A DNA stretch of 64,000 bases, taken from positions 61,884,239-61,948,238 of the forward strand of contig OU744723.1 of assembly GCA_916613615.1 (NCBI GenBank), written 5' to 3'. The notes beneath the pieces were generated by a model that saw only the letters and a program-made list of their open reading frames with translations, searched no databases and was not told the DNA's origin. The stretch's first letter is position 1. Each line of letters opens with the position of its first letter. A program made the position numbers and the translations under genes. Source of the stretch: Steromphala cineraria. Taxonomy: Eukaryota > Mollusca > Gastropoda > Trochida > Trochidae. Positions 1-10,781 of the stretch are shown piece by piece.

Positions 1-701
1 AATGTTTTCAAAGTAAAACGTCTTGCTTGAATGTTTATTTTTGTTTCCTAAGCATTTGTTGGGCAATTTTTTATATTACAGATCAATATAAAGAAAAGTT
101 TAAAGTGTCAGAAACTGTCCGAACTAAAGTCCTTTTGATATAATATTTCGAAAATCTTGATATTAACTTCCAAGTTCACTTTGGAATTGCAAATGTCAAT
201 AGATGTTTGATTGTTTCCCTTTTAAAATAGATATAATCCAAGATGGTTTGGCACTACCTCCATTATCTCGGCTTTGTGTAAACATTTACATAAACAAATA
301 ATATCTGGCCACATTCTTCCATGTAATTGGTAAAGTGTACTATTTTAAAAAGTTTGTTGATTAATGTGTCCGACAATAAAATGTAATGCTGAATGTGATG
401 CAGAAAACATAGCTAAATACAGACTTCGCATTTCTATTTCAGGGTGGGAATGTGATAATAGATTGTGGGGATAAAGGGGATAGCTAGGGGTATCTTATCC
501 TTATTGTTAGCCTCTGAGTTGCTGGCGGTGTGTGTCAGTCTTATTACTCGTGGACCAAAATGGTGCCGGTAAAATTGAAAAAAATTGATTATGGTCACTC
601 TTGGTAATTTCAAGTTGCAGGGATTGAAGTAAAGATGATATGTTCTATTGTGATGGGTTTCTGAATGAAAATATCAGATAAAGTGAATTTTATTTCATTA
701 T
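1..701. other. Unique AT-rich sequence, nothing recognised
   Basis: I see no open frame of useful length, no repeat unit and no splice-framed exon in this stretch. A long stop-to-stop frame is absent on both strands. Confidence 0.5.
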
Positions 702-800
702 GAGTGAGTGAGTGAGTGAGTTATTGTTTTTCGCTGATTGGGCAATACTTCAGCCATTAGCGGCGTCCTTTCGTTATAAAAGAGGATAATGTCCATATTT
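702..800 (+). repeat. SINE-like fragment headed by (GTGA)n
   Basis: A GTGA/GAGT tetranucleotide run at about 702-721 is followed by a segment with GGGCAATACTTCAGCCATTA. Mollusc dispersed SINE-type repeats commonly join a (GTGA)n run to a conserved 'agcaatatttcagccat' core, and this looks like a diverged copy. Related pieces appear near 13220 and 41080. No tRNA-like head is visible, so this is a truncated fragment. The family link is from general knowledge of mollusc repeats, not from a search. Confidence 0.4.
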
Positions 801-2330
801 ACACATTACAAACACAAAATATTACGTCCTCACATTGACATATAAACTAAAACTGTAAAGCGATTGATAAGGTATAAATTGGAAATATCATAATTAAAAT
901 ATTGTTCAGATTGGAAATAAAGCCGTCATTAAACTGAGAACAAGTTGTATTAAGAGCCAAGAGACAAGTTTTAAAAATCGATGTTTCAGCGGTTTTCACA
1001 ACAATTTGTATATGAATTATCTAAATATGTTGCAAATTTCCTCAGTTCATTTGAAATATTCAATAGATAAGAGTTATCAAAACAATGTCTCATTTTGTTT
1101 GCTCGGAGGTATAACACAGTTATCCAGAGACATTGAAATGTAAGTCAAGTGAATTTTTCGTTTCTACCCAGATGCATTTTATAATACCCTACAAAGTTGC
1201 TTGGGTTATATATAGTTGGTGTGTCCGACCATCTGTCTGTCTGTCACCTTTTGTTCAATTGATAACTCTGATATTTATAGCTGTAATGTAAGGAAACTTG
1301 TCACATGTAATCACTAGATGTAGGATGAATTTGCAAACATAATATACTTATTAACTTTGGGGTAAAGATGTACTTTATGTATGATTCAGTCCCTCATCAT
1401 TAATCATAGAATATATTTCTAAATCAATTGTCAAATACATATGCATATACTTTATGAGCTTGCTGATAAAGGCTTTCTGATCATTAATCCTAGTACTCTA
1501 ACTGCAATTTTTGTAGGTTCTTTATTTCCAATCAATCGTAATGATGATGTAAATAGTGACTCAACCAGAAGGTCAATTTTGGGTTAAGGATAGATATCTT
1601 TATTAGGTAAACTTTGAAGTTCACTGACCCACTTGGGAACTGTTCTTGTCTTGCTTCTCACGTGCAGCACCTGCGCGCTACAAGTTTCGCCTTGGCTAAA
1701 ATTAGAACTTATGAAACAGTGCTTTCTGATAACTTGCCGTGTGAAAAAAGATATACCATACTTTCAAATTGATCTGTAGGGGGGATTACATGTTTACTTT
1801 AATGTGTGAATTGGGCAGAGTGTAAATTATACTTATGTCTTCAGCAAGACATACCGTTTTTTCAAATGTACATATAACAATTATTCATGGAGAATAAACA
1901 TGAGTTTTTTTCACACTTTGACATTCGTTAAAAAATTTGAAATTTACTGTTTGGTAATACTGTCTACCAAAAAATGACAAATATATGTTCTGTGTTATCT
2001 TAAATAACTACTCGAGCTATTTGTATGTGTGTCTAATTAACTCTAGACTTGCTGAATGAGGATGTAGACTGCCGTAATAAAGGTTCCTATTTGATAAACC
2101 TTCAGTATGCTTGACTAAACAAGAGTCTTCATTTAGAAATTATTAGAGCAATCTGAAATGATGAGGGTCATTCTTCATCAAGTTGAATGATTTCCTGCAT
2201 ACAAAATCTTGGACAAAAATTGATAGTATTTATATGGAGAGAAAATGTGTTTCTGTGCAACATTGAATTAAACTAGTTGTGTACAATATGCTATGCAGAT
2301 GCAGTTGTTGTATCTTGCAAATATTGCAAA
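801..2330. other. Unique AT-rich sequence, nothing recognised
   Basis: No credible exon, RNA gene or transposon end was seen. A CTGTCTGT run near 1231-1245 is a short simple repeat. The short open frames around 2230-2480 lie on the edge of the 38-bp minisatellite and are products of its periodicity. Confidence 0.5.
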
Positions 2331-2332
2331 TA

Positions 2333-3220
2333 TTCATCACAAATCTATACCTACTTTTCTCACATTGGTGTTCATTCAAATCTAGACTTGCTTTTCTCAC
2401 ACTGGCGTTCATCACAAATCTAGACTTGCTTTTCTCACACTGGCCGATTAATACAGATTTAGACTTTATTTTCTCAAACTAGCATTTAATACAAATCTAG
2501 ACTTGCTTTTCTCACACTGGCCGATTAATACAGATTTAGACTTTATTTTCTCAAACTAGCATTTAATACAAATCTGGACTTGCTTTTCTCACACTGGCCG
2601 ATTAATACAGATTTAGACTTGATTTTCTCAAACTAGCATTTAATACAAATTTAGACCTACTTTTCTCACACTGGCGTTCATCACAAATCTAGACTTGCTT
2701 TTCTCACACTGGCGTTCATCACAAATCTAGACCTACTTTTCTCACATTGGCGTTCATCACAAATCTAGACTTGCTTTTCTCACACTGGCGTTCATCACAA
2801 ATCTAGACTTGCTTTTCTCACATTGGCGTTCATCACAAATCTAGACTTGCTTTTCTCACACTGGCGTTCATCACAAATCTAGAGTTGCTTATCTCACATT
2901 GACGTTCATCACAAATCTAGACCTACTTTTCTCACATTGGCGTTCATCACAAATCTAGACTTGCTTTTCTCACACTGGCGTTCATCACAAATCTAGACCT
3001 ACTTTTCACACATTGGCGTTCATCACAAATCTAGACTTGCTTTTCTCACACTGGCGTTCATCACAAATCTAGACCTACTTTTCTCACATTGGCGTTCATC
3101 ACAAATCTAGACCTACTTTTCTCACAATGGCCGATTAATACAGATTTAGACTTGATTTTCTCAAACTAGCATTTAATACAAATCTAGACTTGCTTTTCTT
3201 ACACTGGTGTTCAAAACATA
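2333..3220. repeat. 38-bp minisatellite
   Basis: About 23 tandem copies of a 38-bp unit contain TTTTCTCACACTGGCGTTCA followed by TCACAAATCTAGACTTGC. Two monomer types alternate in blocks. One has CTGGCGTTCATCAC. The other reads CTGGCCGATTAATACAG or AACTAGCATTTAATAC. The second type occurs at both ends (about 2440-2640 and 3127-3180) and the first fills the middle, which suggests expansion from the inside. There is no coding capacity. Confidence 0.9.
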
Positions 3221-4620
3221 CCTAGATTTACCCTTCATAAACTTCTGATTTTTCTAAACCTAGACTTTCTCTTCAAACAAAATGAATCATTATCTCGGTT
3301 TTGTTCACATAAAAAGGATTGAACATCATGTTTGTTATTTTTGACTAGACCCCTGACATTACACATTCCTGAAATCAAAATATATATTTTTCCTGTATTG
3401 ATAATGAGATATATAGATGCAGGCAGTGTAAGTGGTCAAGGAGTAACATGTAGATTTCATAAATATATTAGACAATGCGCTCGAGAGCGTTGATAAGCAT
3501 TTGGTAGAACCAGAAACGTGATTATCGACTCTATGCTCTCACACCTGCATATTTTAGTATATAGATTGTATAGTTCAACAAAAAGGTCCTTGTAGAAATC
3601 ATTTCTATCAATAATCAACAGATAGGTCTGAAGAATTTGTGTCATATTATACACTTTAGGAACGAGTATATGAGTTTGCAAATCCCATAATGAAAATTTA
3701 TTTAGAATGTATTGACATTACATTGATATATTAAAATTGCTAACTATAACTAAGCAAGGTTTTATTGCATCAATGTTAGTTGTACAATATTTAGCCTCAT
3801 TTAATATACAAAAGGATATAATCTGAAATTTTGTTGTCGTATTATAGGAGGTTTTTTAAGCGATTTTGTTTCATTTTTTATTTAATTGATCTCCTATGTC
3901 TGTATGGATATATGTGATTTGTGAATATTCATTAGAGAATGGTAGACAGTTTGAAAGCTTAAAAGTTGGCAGACAGGATCTGCACCTGTGCTAATCTTTC
4001 TTTCCACGTGCAACGCATGAAGGGTACAACTTTGCCCTGGTTAGAAGTCCTTTAAAACAGCTCCGTCTTGGCAACTCATTTATGGACGTATTTAAGAAAT
4101 TAGATACTTTGCAATATAACAGATAATTCAAGCAAATAATGGTATCCTACCAACAAATGTAGAATAAATAAATGTAGAATGCTATTTCATTAAGTTTGTC
4201 AGAACATGGTTAGCAAAATTCATAGGAAAATTGCGTTGGTTACATTCACTATGACTGGTGATAAAGGCTTCAATTATAGTTTAAGTGATTGTCCTAACTA
4301 ATCTCATGTGAAGTTTGTGTCTTATGTAGCTTTCAAACAGCCTCAAATTATATTTGTGGAACATTTCCCAACAGCATCAGCCAAAACATAATATCAACTC
4401 TCAACCATTCATAATTCTAACAATTAATGTGATTAATTCTATAATTTGTTTACAAAGAGTGTGTTTTTTTTCTAAAATAAAAAAAAATTGTGTCTCCCAC
4501 AGAAAAATTGATGTATCATTCTGATTTTTAAAATCAAATTGATAAATTGTGAAATATTATTTTCAGTTTGACTATGAATCAAAAACCCGAAAAAATACAT
4601 CTAGGACCTGAATATTTCAT
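3221..4620. other. Unique AT-rich sequence upstream of the SET gene
   Basis: No repeat array or credible exon is visible. The minus-strand frame at 3457-3681 has no splice context or recognisable motif. The base composition rises in GC only after about 4620, where the promoter of the SET-domain gene begins. Confidence 0.45.
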
Positions 4621-4624
4621 CAAG

Positions 4625-4916
4625 TCAGAGTGGGCGGGGCCTAGCTAGAGTCACAATTTGTAGGAAGAGCCACGTCAACGCGATCAAACTACAGGGAGAA
4701 CTGGGTTGCGTTCGGGCGATCAGTATTGGCTGGGAACATGTCTCAATTTTAGGTATCAGTAACACATGATTACTGACAAAAGCATGTTGCATTTAGAACA
4801 TCTTGTGTTGATGTCGACGACCAAACGATTCAGATGCGCACGCACCTGGTCAGGTTGTCTGGTGGGAGGAGCCTAAGGCAGGGTATAAGATCTTCTCCCG
4901 CCACAGTTTTGCCATT
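4625..4916 (+). promoter_or_regulatory. Core promoter of the SET-domain gene
   Basis: A TATA box (TATAAGA) lies at 4884-4890. An initiator-like CCATTCT lies at 4912-4918, so the A at 4914 is exactly 30 nt after the first T of the TATA box, the usual metazoan spacing. CCATTC also resembles the PyPyATTCPu cap motif known from animal histone genes. An inverted CCAAT box (ATTGG) is at 4725-4729 and a GC box (TGGGCGGGGC) at 4631-4640. The predicted 5' leader is about 46 nt, short and intronless. The role is inferred from motif spacing only. Confidence 0.6.
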
Positions 4917-4959
4917 CTGCTCTCAATCTTCGCACCATTGATCTGAGCAATTTGTCACG

Positions 4960-5835
4960 ATGCCAAGAGAAAGTCGAACAAGTCGATCCCAACGCCGTGG
5001 TCTGACAGTGGACCCCAAGACCAGCATGGCCTGCCCCTTCCTCTCTGCCTTCGCCGAGCTGTACTCCCCCTGTGCCGGCAACGTCATCGCCACCAGGGAC
5101 CTCCACGCGGAGTACAAGGCCTACGTAGCGGCGAAGACCAGAGACGGAAGACTGGTGGACGTAGCCAACAGCTTTGCCAGGTTCTCCCTCCAGTTTGCTG
5201 TCGTTGCTGTGAACAAGAACTTCGTCAAACATACGACCAGGGTAAAGGGGTATGAAGTGGTTAGGATTAACCGTAGTGCTAGGACAGCGGGGGTTAATGA
5301 TGGGGACGCTTTGGCTAGTCCTCTTGGGTACGATCTTAGAGATTATAATAGACGTAGCTCTGTTTTGGACCGGGAACGAAGGGGGGATCTAAATTCTAGT
5401 CCTTTGATAGCGCCTGTCAGTACAGAAATTGGGAAGGGGTTGTTTGCAACACACGACTACCCTGCTGGGGCAGAAGTCTGTGAGTATCTAGGCCAAATTG
5501 TTAGTGAAGAGGAGGCAGAAATTCGGCAGGACGAGTACGACAGGCAGGGGTTATCGTATAGGTGTATTCAGTTTGAGGGTTGCCGACGTTCATCACATTT
5601 ACGTTTAGATGGCCAGCGTAATCACTTGGGGGATCGAATTGATCCTGACACAAATTTGGGAGCAACGATGAACCACTCGGCTCGAAATTCTAATTGTAGG
5701 TTAGTTTCTGAATTGCGGGGCGGGAGGCGAAGGTTCTTCTTGTATACAAAGACGGCGGTGAGCTCGGGAGGAGAACTAACCTGGAACTACAATGACCAGA
5801 GGCCAGGACTACCCGCCTTCCTCAAGGACTCTTGA
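4960..5835 (+). CDS. Intronless SET-domain lysine methyltransferase, KMT5A/SET8-like
   Basis: This is a single 291-residue open frame. Residues 1-16 form a basic tail. Residues 20-103 form an unrecognised globular module. Residues 150-280 form a SET domain with the cofactor motif IGKGLFA (157-163), CEYLGQIV (174-181), ID (227-228), the NHS motif (238-240) with N245/C246, and ELTWNYND (272-279). The layout and the short tail after NYND resemble KMT5A/SET8, the histone H4 Lys20 monomethylase. The first Tyr of the usual YDY is Trp275 here, while the second, catalytic Tyr is kept (Tyr277). No post-SET cysteines are visible. The ATG is the first one after the predicted cap site. Third-position GC is very high in codons 17-85, falls sharply from about codon 86, and rises again at the end, so the frame may be a mosaic. 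The domain call is firm; substrate and subfamily are inferred. Confidence 0.88.
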   Translation: MPRESRTSRSQRRGLTVDPKTSMACPFLSAFAELYSPCAGNVIATRDLHAEYKAYVAAKTRDGRLVDVANSFARFSLQFAVVAVNKNFVKHTTRVKGYEVVRINRSARTAGVNDGDALASPLGYDLRDYNRRSSVLDRERRGDLNSSPLIAPVSTEIGKGLFATHDYPAGAEVCEYLGQIVSEEEAEIRQDEYDRQGLSYRCIQFEGCRRSSHLRLDGQRNHLGDRIDPDTNLGATMNHSARNSNCRLVSELRGGRRRFFLYTKTAVSSGGELTWNYNDQRPGLPAFLKDS

Positions 5836-5874
5836 GAAGCTGCAGACCACAGGCTAACTTGCTTCGACAACCCC

Positions 5875-5890
5875 GGCCCTTTTCAGGGCC
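5875..5890 (+). terminator. Histone-type mRNA 3' stem-loop
   Basis: GGCCCTTTTCAGGGCC starts 40 nt after the stop codon. It has a perfect 6-bp stem and a 4-nt TTTC loop. It fits the metazoan replication-dependent histone 3' stem-loop, in stem length, loop length, opening GG and closing CC. A purine-rich GCAAAAAAGAAAAC at 5899-5912 sits where the histone downstream element, bound by U7 snRNA, is expected. No AATAAA lies in this 3' UTR. I infer that this mRNA may end without a poly(A) tail and be controlled by SLBP like a histone mRNA. Confidence 0.82.
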
Positions 5891-5898
5891 AACAACTC

Positions 5899-5912
5899 GC
5901 AAAAAAGAAAAC
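5899..5912 (+). promoter_or_regulatory. Candidate histone downstream element (U7 site)
   Basis: A purine-rich run containing AAAAAAGAAAA begins 9 nt after the stem-loop. It resembles the CAAGAAAGA-type element that pairs with U7 snRNA in histone pre-mRNAs. The match is to composition and spacing rather than an exact consensus. Confidence 0.5.
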
Positions 5913-5944
5913 TTGATTCAATGCTACATTCCAATAATCAACAA

Positions 5945-6215
5945 CGCTCCAAGAAAACTTTTAATGCAAACCCTTAAACATTGTTGAAAGAAAACTCTCA
6001 ATGCAAACCCTTAAACATCGTTGAAAGAAAACTTTCAATGCAAACCCTTTAAAATTGATGAAAGTAAACTCTCAATGCAAACCCTTAAAAAATTGCTAAA
6101 AGAAAACTCTCAATGCAAATCCTTAAACATTACTGAAAGAAAAATCTCAATACAAGCCCTTAATATATTGCTGAAAGAAAACTCTCAATGCAAATCCTTA
6201 TTAAATTGCAGAAAA
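5945..6215. repeat. 37-39 bp minisatellite behind the SET gene
   Basis: About seven copies of a unit containing GAAAACTCTCAATGCAAACC then CTTAAACATTGTTGAAA. Monomers drift and become AT-richer to the right. The open frame running 6021-6308 is just this repeat read through and has no supporting features. Confidence 0.8.
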
Positions 6216-8600
6216 AATATAAGACAAACTTCAAAAGATAAAGCACGAAGAAAAATGAAAGATAGTATTATCAATGTCATAACAAATAACATTTTTTTAA
6301 AAATTTAATGTTTTTGCGAAATTATGTTGATTCAATGTTGAAGGGGAATTTTTATAAAGACATAAAGCAAAACTTATAACTCAAGACATAAAACAACCCA
6401 AGAAAAATTTACACCTATCCAATATATAGATATAAAACTCAAAAGGTTGACACAATTGTGATTAAATAGAGAAAAACAAAGCTTAGTTAACTTCAAACTT
6501 TGATTTTGTTTTGAAATATTATACAAGTCTTTTAAGTTTTGAAGTTGAATAGTCAGTTTTTATTGCAGAAGTAGGATAGCATTACTCATCACCGATGAGT
6601 TTCGTGCCTTTGCTACGGAAAGACGTTACAATTACGGACGGACAAACGTCTGGACGAACAGACAATGAACTTAATTACATATGAATTCTCTCAGATATTC
6701 GTTTTGACTCTCAGTGTTTTATACACTCTCAATATTTGATAAGATAAGTTGTTTTACTTATAAACGAGCAATGATGAAATACAGTTGAATTTCAAACAGT
6801 GAATTAGCAGACAGACTGGGAGTATTTCTAAATCAAATTTCTTTTTTCAAATTTCTTTCTTCAAATCTGTTCCTTCCCTACAATGTTGACACTCAGTGAA
6901 TTTGACATGTGCTCGTGCAAAGCGTGGCCTATATGTGACTTGTGCCCTAGAAACCATAACACAGACGTCTTAATTATAACATCGTCATCACTAATATTTG
7001 CCTCATTAAAACATTTTTAAAAAACAAATCGATTCATGTCACACAAAACTTTTGTCCAGACGCAGTTATTTCAAACTCACAATTACATTCATTCTCGTAA
7101 TAAGGAATTCGGCTTATTTTATAATGGTATGGTCTAACATCGAAAACATTTTCAATGTGTTGTAAAATTAGTACAGTTGGTTATGTTATTCTAAAATCAA
7201 TCAGGTTATCGTAGGCAATGCAGGGAAGCTGGAATGAGGTTTAATTATTCGCCGTGCGTGAGGGATTGGGTACCGAGGTGACTATTAAACGTGTTGTTAA
7301 TTGTTTCCAATATCAAATCTGCTAAATCAGCAAAATTAGGTTATGTAATTTTATATTATTCCGACTCCTGTTTTCCCGTTAAGAGATTTATTTCTTTCTT
7401 GTGCGAGTCTAGTACAATGATTTAGCACATATGTCAGCTAGTTAAAAAAAGGTCTCTGGTCTTTTCATACAGAGAACAGTGGTGACATGATTTGTGATAA
7501 TCATTTCTTATCTTTGATCATTGAACATCACAGGATTGAAGAGATATAAAATAATATAAACTGTATTTCTGCAAAATCATCTTTGTAGGCCTTTACGAAC
7601 AGAAAGGATTTATATCTTAAAATTTCATATTTCTTTTTTTTAAAATTTGATTAGAACATTTTATGCGTGGCTTTGAAACTGTGGACAGAAACAAGAAACT
7701 GGAATAACTGCTGGTAATCTAAATATTATCCATATGTCTACTATAAGGGACTGGTTAAACAATATTGGGGGGGTAGGTCACTTCAAGCAAATTGGTTTGT
7801 ATATCAAAATGTTTCCCTCCCAAAATCGATGTAATCTTTAATGGTGGGCCTGGTGTAGTTTTTTCAGTATCCTCCTTAAACTTATATATAATTATCCCTT
7901 GGAATAAGACTTTATGTAGTTTTACATTTTACATTTTTCATTGACTGCTATTAATAGATTGTTGAATGTTACACATTAACTCTGTCAATATTTGGTTATG
8001 TATGTTAATGTAGAGTCTTGCTTAATTGGGCTTCCTCATAGACTCACTGTTGAATTAATGTTCTGTGGGAAAGATAGGATAATGGATTGCATGATAATGG
8101 TTGACATGTACATCACTTATGGATATGCTAAACTGTACAGTTTCAATCTGTACAGCCTTGTAGGAAATGATTTTGTCAGCGATTCATTAAATAGTTTAGA
8201 ATTTATTTGGGAAGGCGAGTGCAAGACTTTCATAGGCAAGGTTAAAATCTACTAATCAAGGTGATTAATTCGTAAATTTTCTTTTAAATTTTATTTGCAG
8301 AAACATAATGATAAGTTCAGTCAATCACGGCACCAAGTGTGTGGAGGCCGGGCAACTCTAATTTCTTCATGCCAAAATGTTATAAGACATTCATAAGACA
8401 TTGGCTTTTCTGGCTAAAACAACTTAGATAATTCAAGATTTCATCAAATAGTCTGTTAAAGTGTCAAAGCGTAAATTGTTGTATTTAAAACCAACAGGGG
8501 CACATCTATGTGTTTAGAGTTTGGACAGATAAACACTATTAAACAAATAACTTTGCAAGAAAACAGATAACGGCAAGGGAAAAAGTTAAGGAATATAAAG
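6216..8600. other. Unique AT-rich sequence with one weak gene fragment
   Basis: Apart from the fragment noted at about 6885-6990, I see no exon, repeat array or transposon end here. The frame 7992-8255 (87 codons) has no recognisable motif and no start context. Confidence 0.4.
6885..6990 (+). pseudogene. Diverged copy of the 8.6-kb fragment (possible Mab-21-like relic)
   Basis: Read from 6882, the translation contains SEFDMCSCKAW, which parallels SDIDMCTCKSC in the open frame near 8690. The DNA also aligns (GACATGTGCTCGTGCAAAGC against GACATGTGCACGTGTAAATC). The pair is therefore a local duplication or two relics of one family. No long frame is kept. Confidence 0.25.
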
Positions 8601-8613
8601 TTCAACTCATAAC

Positions 8614-8838
8614 ATGATAGAGCCAAGTCTTATAGGTTCTTCCAGTCTGTCTCATTTCTACAAAGCTGACAGTGAGGGATCTGATATTGACATGTGCACG
8701 TGTAAATCATGTCTTAGTCCGGTTGCCCTTGCAACGTTAAACACAGGCCGTCTGTGCAGGGAAGATAAGAGTCAATTATTACCAAACCAAGTTTTCCCGA
8801 CTGACACAGGACTGAATTATTTAAAACACTTGTTTTAG
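8614..8838 (+). pseudogene. Possible Mab-21/cGLR-like gene fragment
   Basis: A 74-codon frame has the order IGSSSLSHFYK then GSDIDMC at about residues 7-28. In Mab-21/cGAS-like receptor proteins the nucleotidyltransferase loop reads G-S-x-(A/S)-x-G followed by S-D-x-D, and those families are greatly expanded in bivalves. Here the second Gly is missing and the frame stops after 74 residues. No splice-framed neighbour exon was found. I treat it as a weak, truncated relic; a chance frame is quite possible. Confidence 0.22.
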
Positions 8839-9074
8839 ACAACACAATACATTCAAAACATTGATAAGATTTTTTAACTCACATCTACATTTCAAAGTCT
8901 ACCACATAACCATGGCAAATATTTGAACCTTTGATCCATTCAAACATAATAATGGGCTACTATCAACGTTTATTTGAAAAACATATCTTCCAAATTTTCC
9001 CAATGGCTTTGCCACATAATATTAAGGCGATTCCCTGAGTATGCATAGTTATTACAGAAACAATAACAACAAGC

Positions 9075-9160
9075 AAAAATCAATGTTGGCCATTTCTGTG
9101 TAAACACCTTTTACTCATTTTGGATAAGAAAATGAATGTTCATAGGGTAACCAAATAAAG
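9075..9160 (+). repeat. Relic of the fold-back MITE arm
   Basis: The segment around GGCCATTTCTGTGTAAACAC then CTTTTACTCATTTTG resembles the inner arm of the fold-back MITE seen at 12506-13160 and 56788-57148. It is an isolated, diverged piece without terminal repeats. Confidence 0.4.
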
Positions 9161-9805
9161 TACATTCGTTTTATTGATGCATTATTCAATATCTTTGACT
9201 TGCAGCTGATAATTCTTACTTTTTCGTTTTCTTTTGTTACTAAAATTGAGCTACTGCCGTTTTGACACATTTTCATCTATACAAGCACATAGGTGACAGA
9301 AAGTACAATAAAAAGAGTCATGTTAGAGTCCCTTATTTTTGCTGTTATCAGCAATGCTATGTTTTCTCACTCGAGGACGGTAAGCACGTTTATAAAGGGA
9401 AAGTGAAGTGGTCTCACAGATAAACAACAAGTGTGGAGAGACAATCAAAGTTATAAATGAAAATATTTCTAAAAAGTGCAAAGTTTATATCAAATAATTT
9501 AAAAACGTTTCTTGCTTCATTCGTAACAACTTAAATGATGAAACAGATACTAGTGATTTATGCCTTTTAACATAATAAAGAAACATTTTAATACAAAATG
9601 AGAATATTAATAGTGCACTTTTCCCAGGTACTAATAACCTGCTCAAAGTGCAAACTACATAATTACCCTGAAGAATCGAGTAAGCATACAAGCAATTAGC
9701 ACGAACATGTAGTTCCGTCAGAAACCGATTTTACAGCTTGTTGAGAATAAAGTGCCTTATCGAGGGGAAAAAAACAACACAGTATGACACCCAGGTGTTT
9801 CGAGT

Positions 9806-9890
9806 CTCTTTTAGGATTTGAACCCTGGTCGTTTGCGCCATAGACCAAACAAAGGCACCGGGCTCTGTTTCTCTCCCCTTTCTAGTATTA
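9806..9890 (-). repeat. Possible tRNA-derived SINE head
   Basis: On the minus strand GGGTTCAAATCC matches a tRNA T-arm / pol III B box (GGTTCRANNCC). It is preceded by GGTCTATGGCGCAAACGACC, which could be a degraded D-arm/A-box region. The cloverleaf cannot be completed (no good acceptor stem), so this is not a functional tRNA. A degraded SINE head is the best guess. Confidence 0.3.
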
Positions 9891-9916
9891 ACCTAAAAAT
9901 CTACAAGGTTCCTATA

Positions 9917-10442
9917 AAATAGAGCCATTGGCTCTGTAGCTCATTAGGCTTCATGTCAATATTGCTTTAGGGTGTGGCAAATGTGGTTGTCCCTTTAGTA
10001 GGGTCCACTTGGTCACCAAATGTTCAATTTAGAATCCTACTTATCTAACTTAGGAGTCTGTAGATAAGGTTTCAGCTGTCTATGCCTCAAGCTTCTAGAG
10101 AAAAAGAAGAAAATAGGTTTAAAGAGTGTGGCCCCTGTGACCCTTTTTAGGGGTCACAGGGCCATATAAGCTATGAATTATATTCCTCACTAGTCAAGGA
10201 GTATGTACACACGTTTTCAGCTTTCTAGGCTTTATTCTTCTGGAGAAGAAGATGAAAATAGGTTTTAAGGGCGTGGGTGGCCCCTGTGGCCCTTATTATG
10301 GGTCACAGGGCCACAAAAGCTATAATTTATTATCTTCACTAGCCAAGGAGCTATCTAGGCCTTATGGTTCTGGAGAAGAAGTCGAAATTCCACCATGCCA
10401 TGTCATAAGCCAATCAGACCTTACAGGCCAGATGAGTAAATA
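9917..10442 (+). repeat. Composite element family A, copy 1
   Basis: It starts with the palindromic AGAGCCATTGGCTCTGTAGC and ends with the 3' block CCATGCCATGTCATAAGCCA then CCTTACAGGCCAGATGAG. Between them are degenerate ~145-bp monomers marked by TGGCCCTTATTAGGGGTCAC-like palindromes and a TTCTGGAGAAGAAGATGAAA segment. No open frame of meaning is present, so it is non-autonomous. Confidence 0.8.
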
Positions 10443-10781
10443 CAAGCCAACTCTTTAGATCAATGTCAAGGTCACTTAGTGCTGGGTGTCTGGTTGGGTT
10501 CGAATCCCTTAAGGGACTCAACATTACAAGTACAAAAAACAAAAAGGGTCAAAATAAAAATAGTATATAGTGTTTACCTTAGGCATATTTCGCAGGGCGC
10601 AGAGCCAAACTTTTTAATTTAACTTTTCCATAATTTCAGATATATGATTAGATACTTTACAAAGTTACAGTATTGTTTCATGTAAAGAATATAAAAAGAA
10701 ATTTAAGACAAGAATGGATTAACCCTTTGTTTAAACAGCACGCATGGTTTGCTGACCCCATGTTAATCTAGCTACAGGAAC

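Noticed and set aside
4873..5232. Minus-strand 119-codon frame
   Set aside because: It is the antisense shadow of the GC3-rich part of the SET gene.
9806..9890. Functional tRNA gene
   Set aside because: Only a B-box-like T-arm is present; acceptor, D and anticodon stems cannot be formed.
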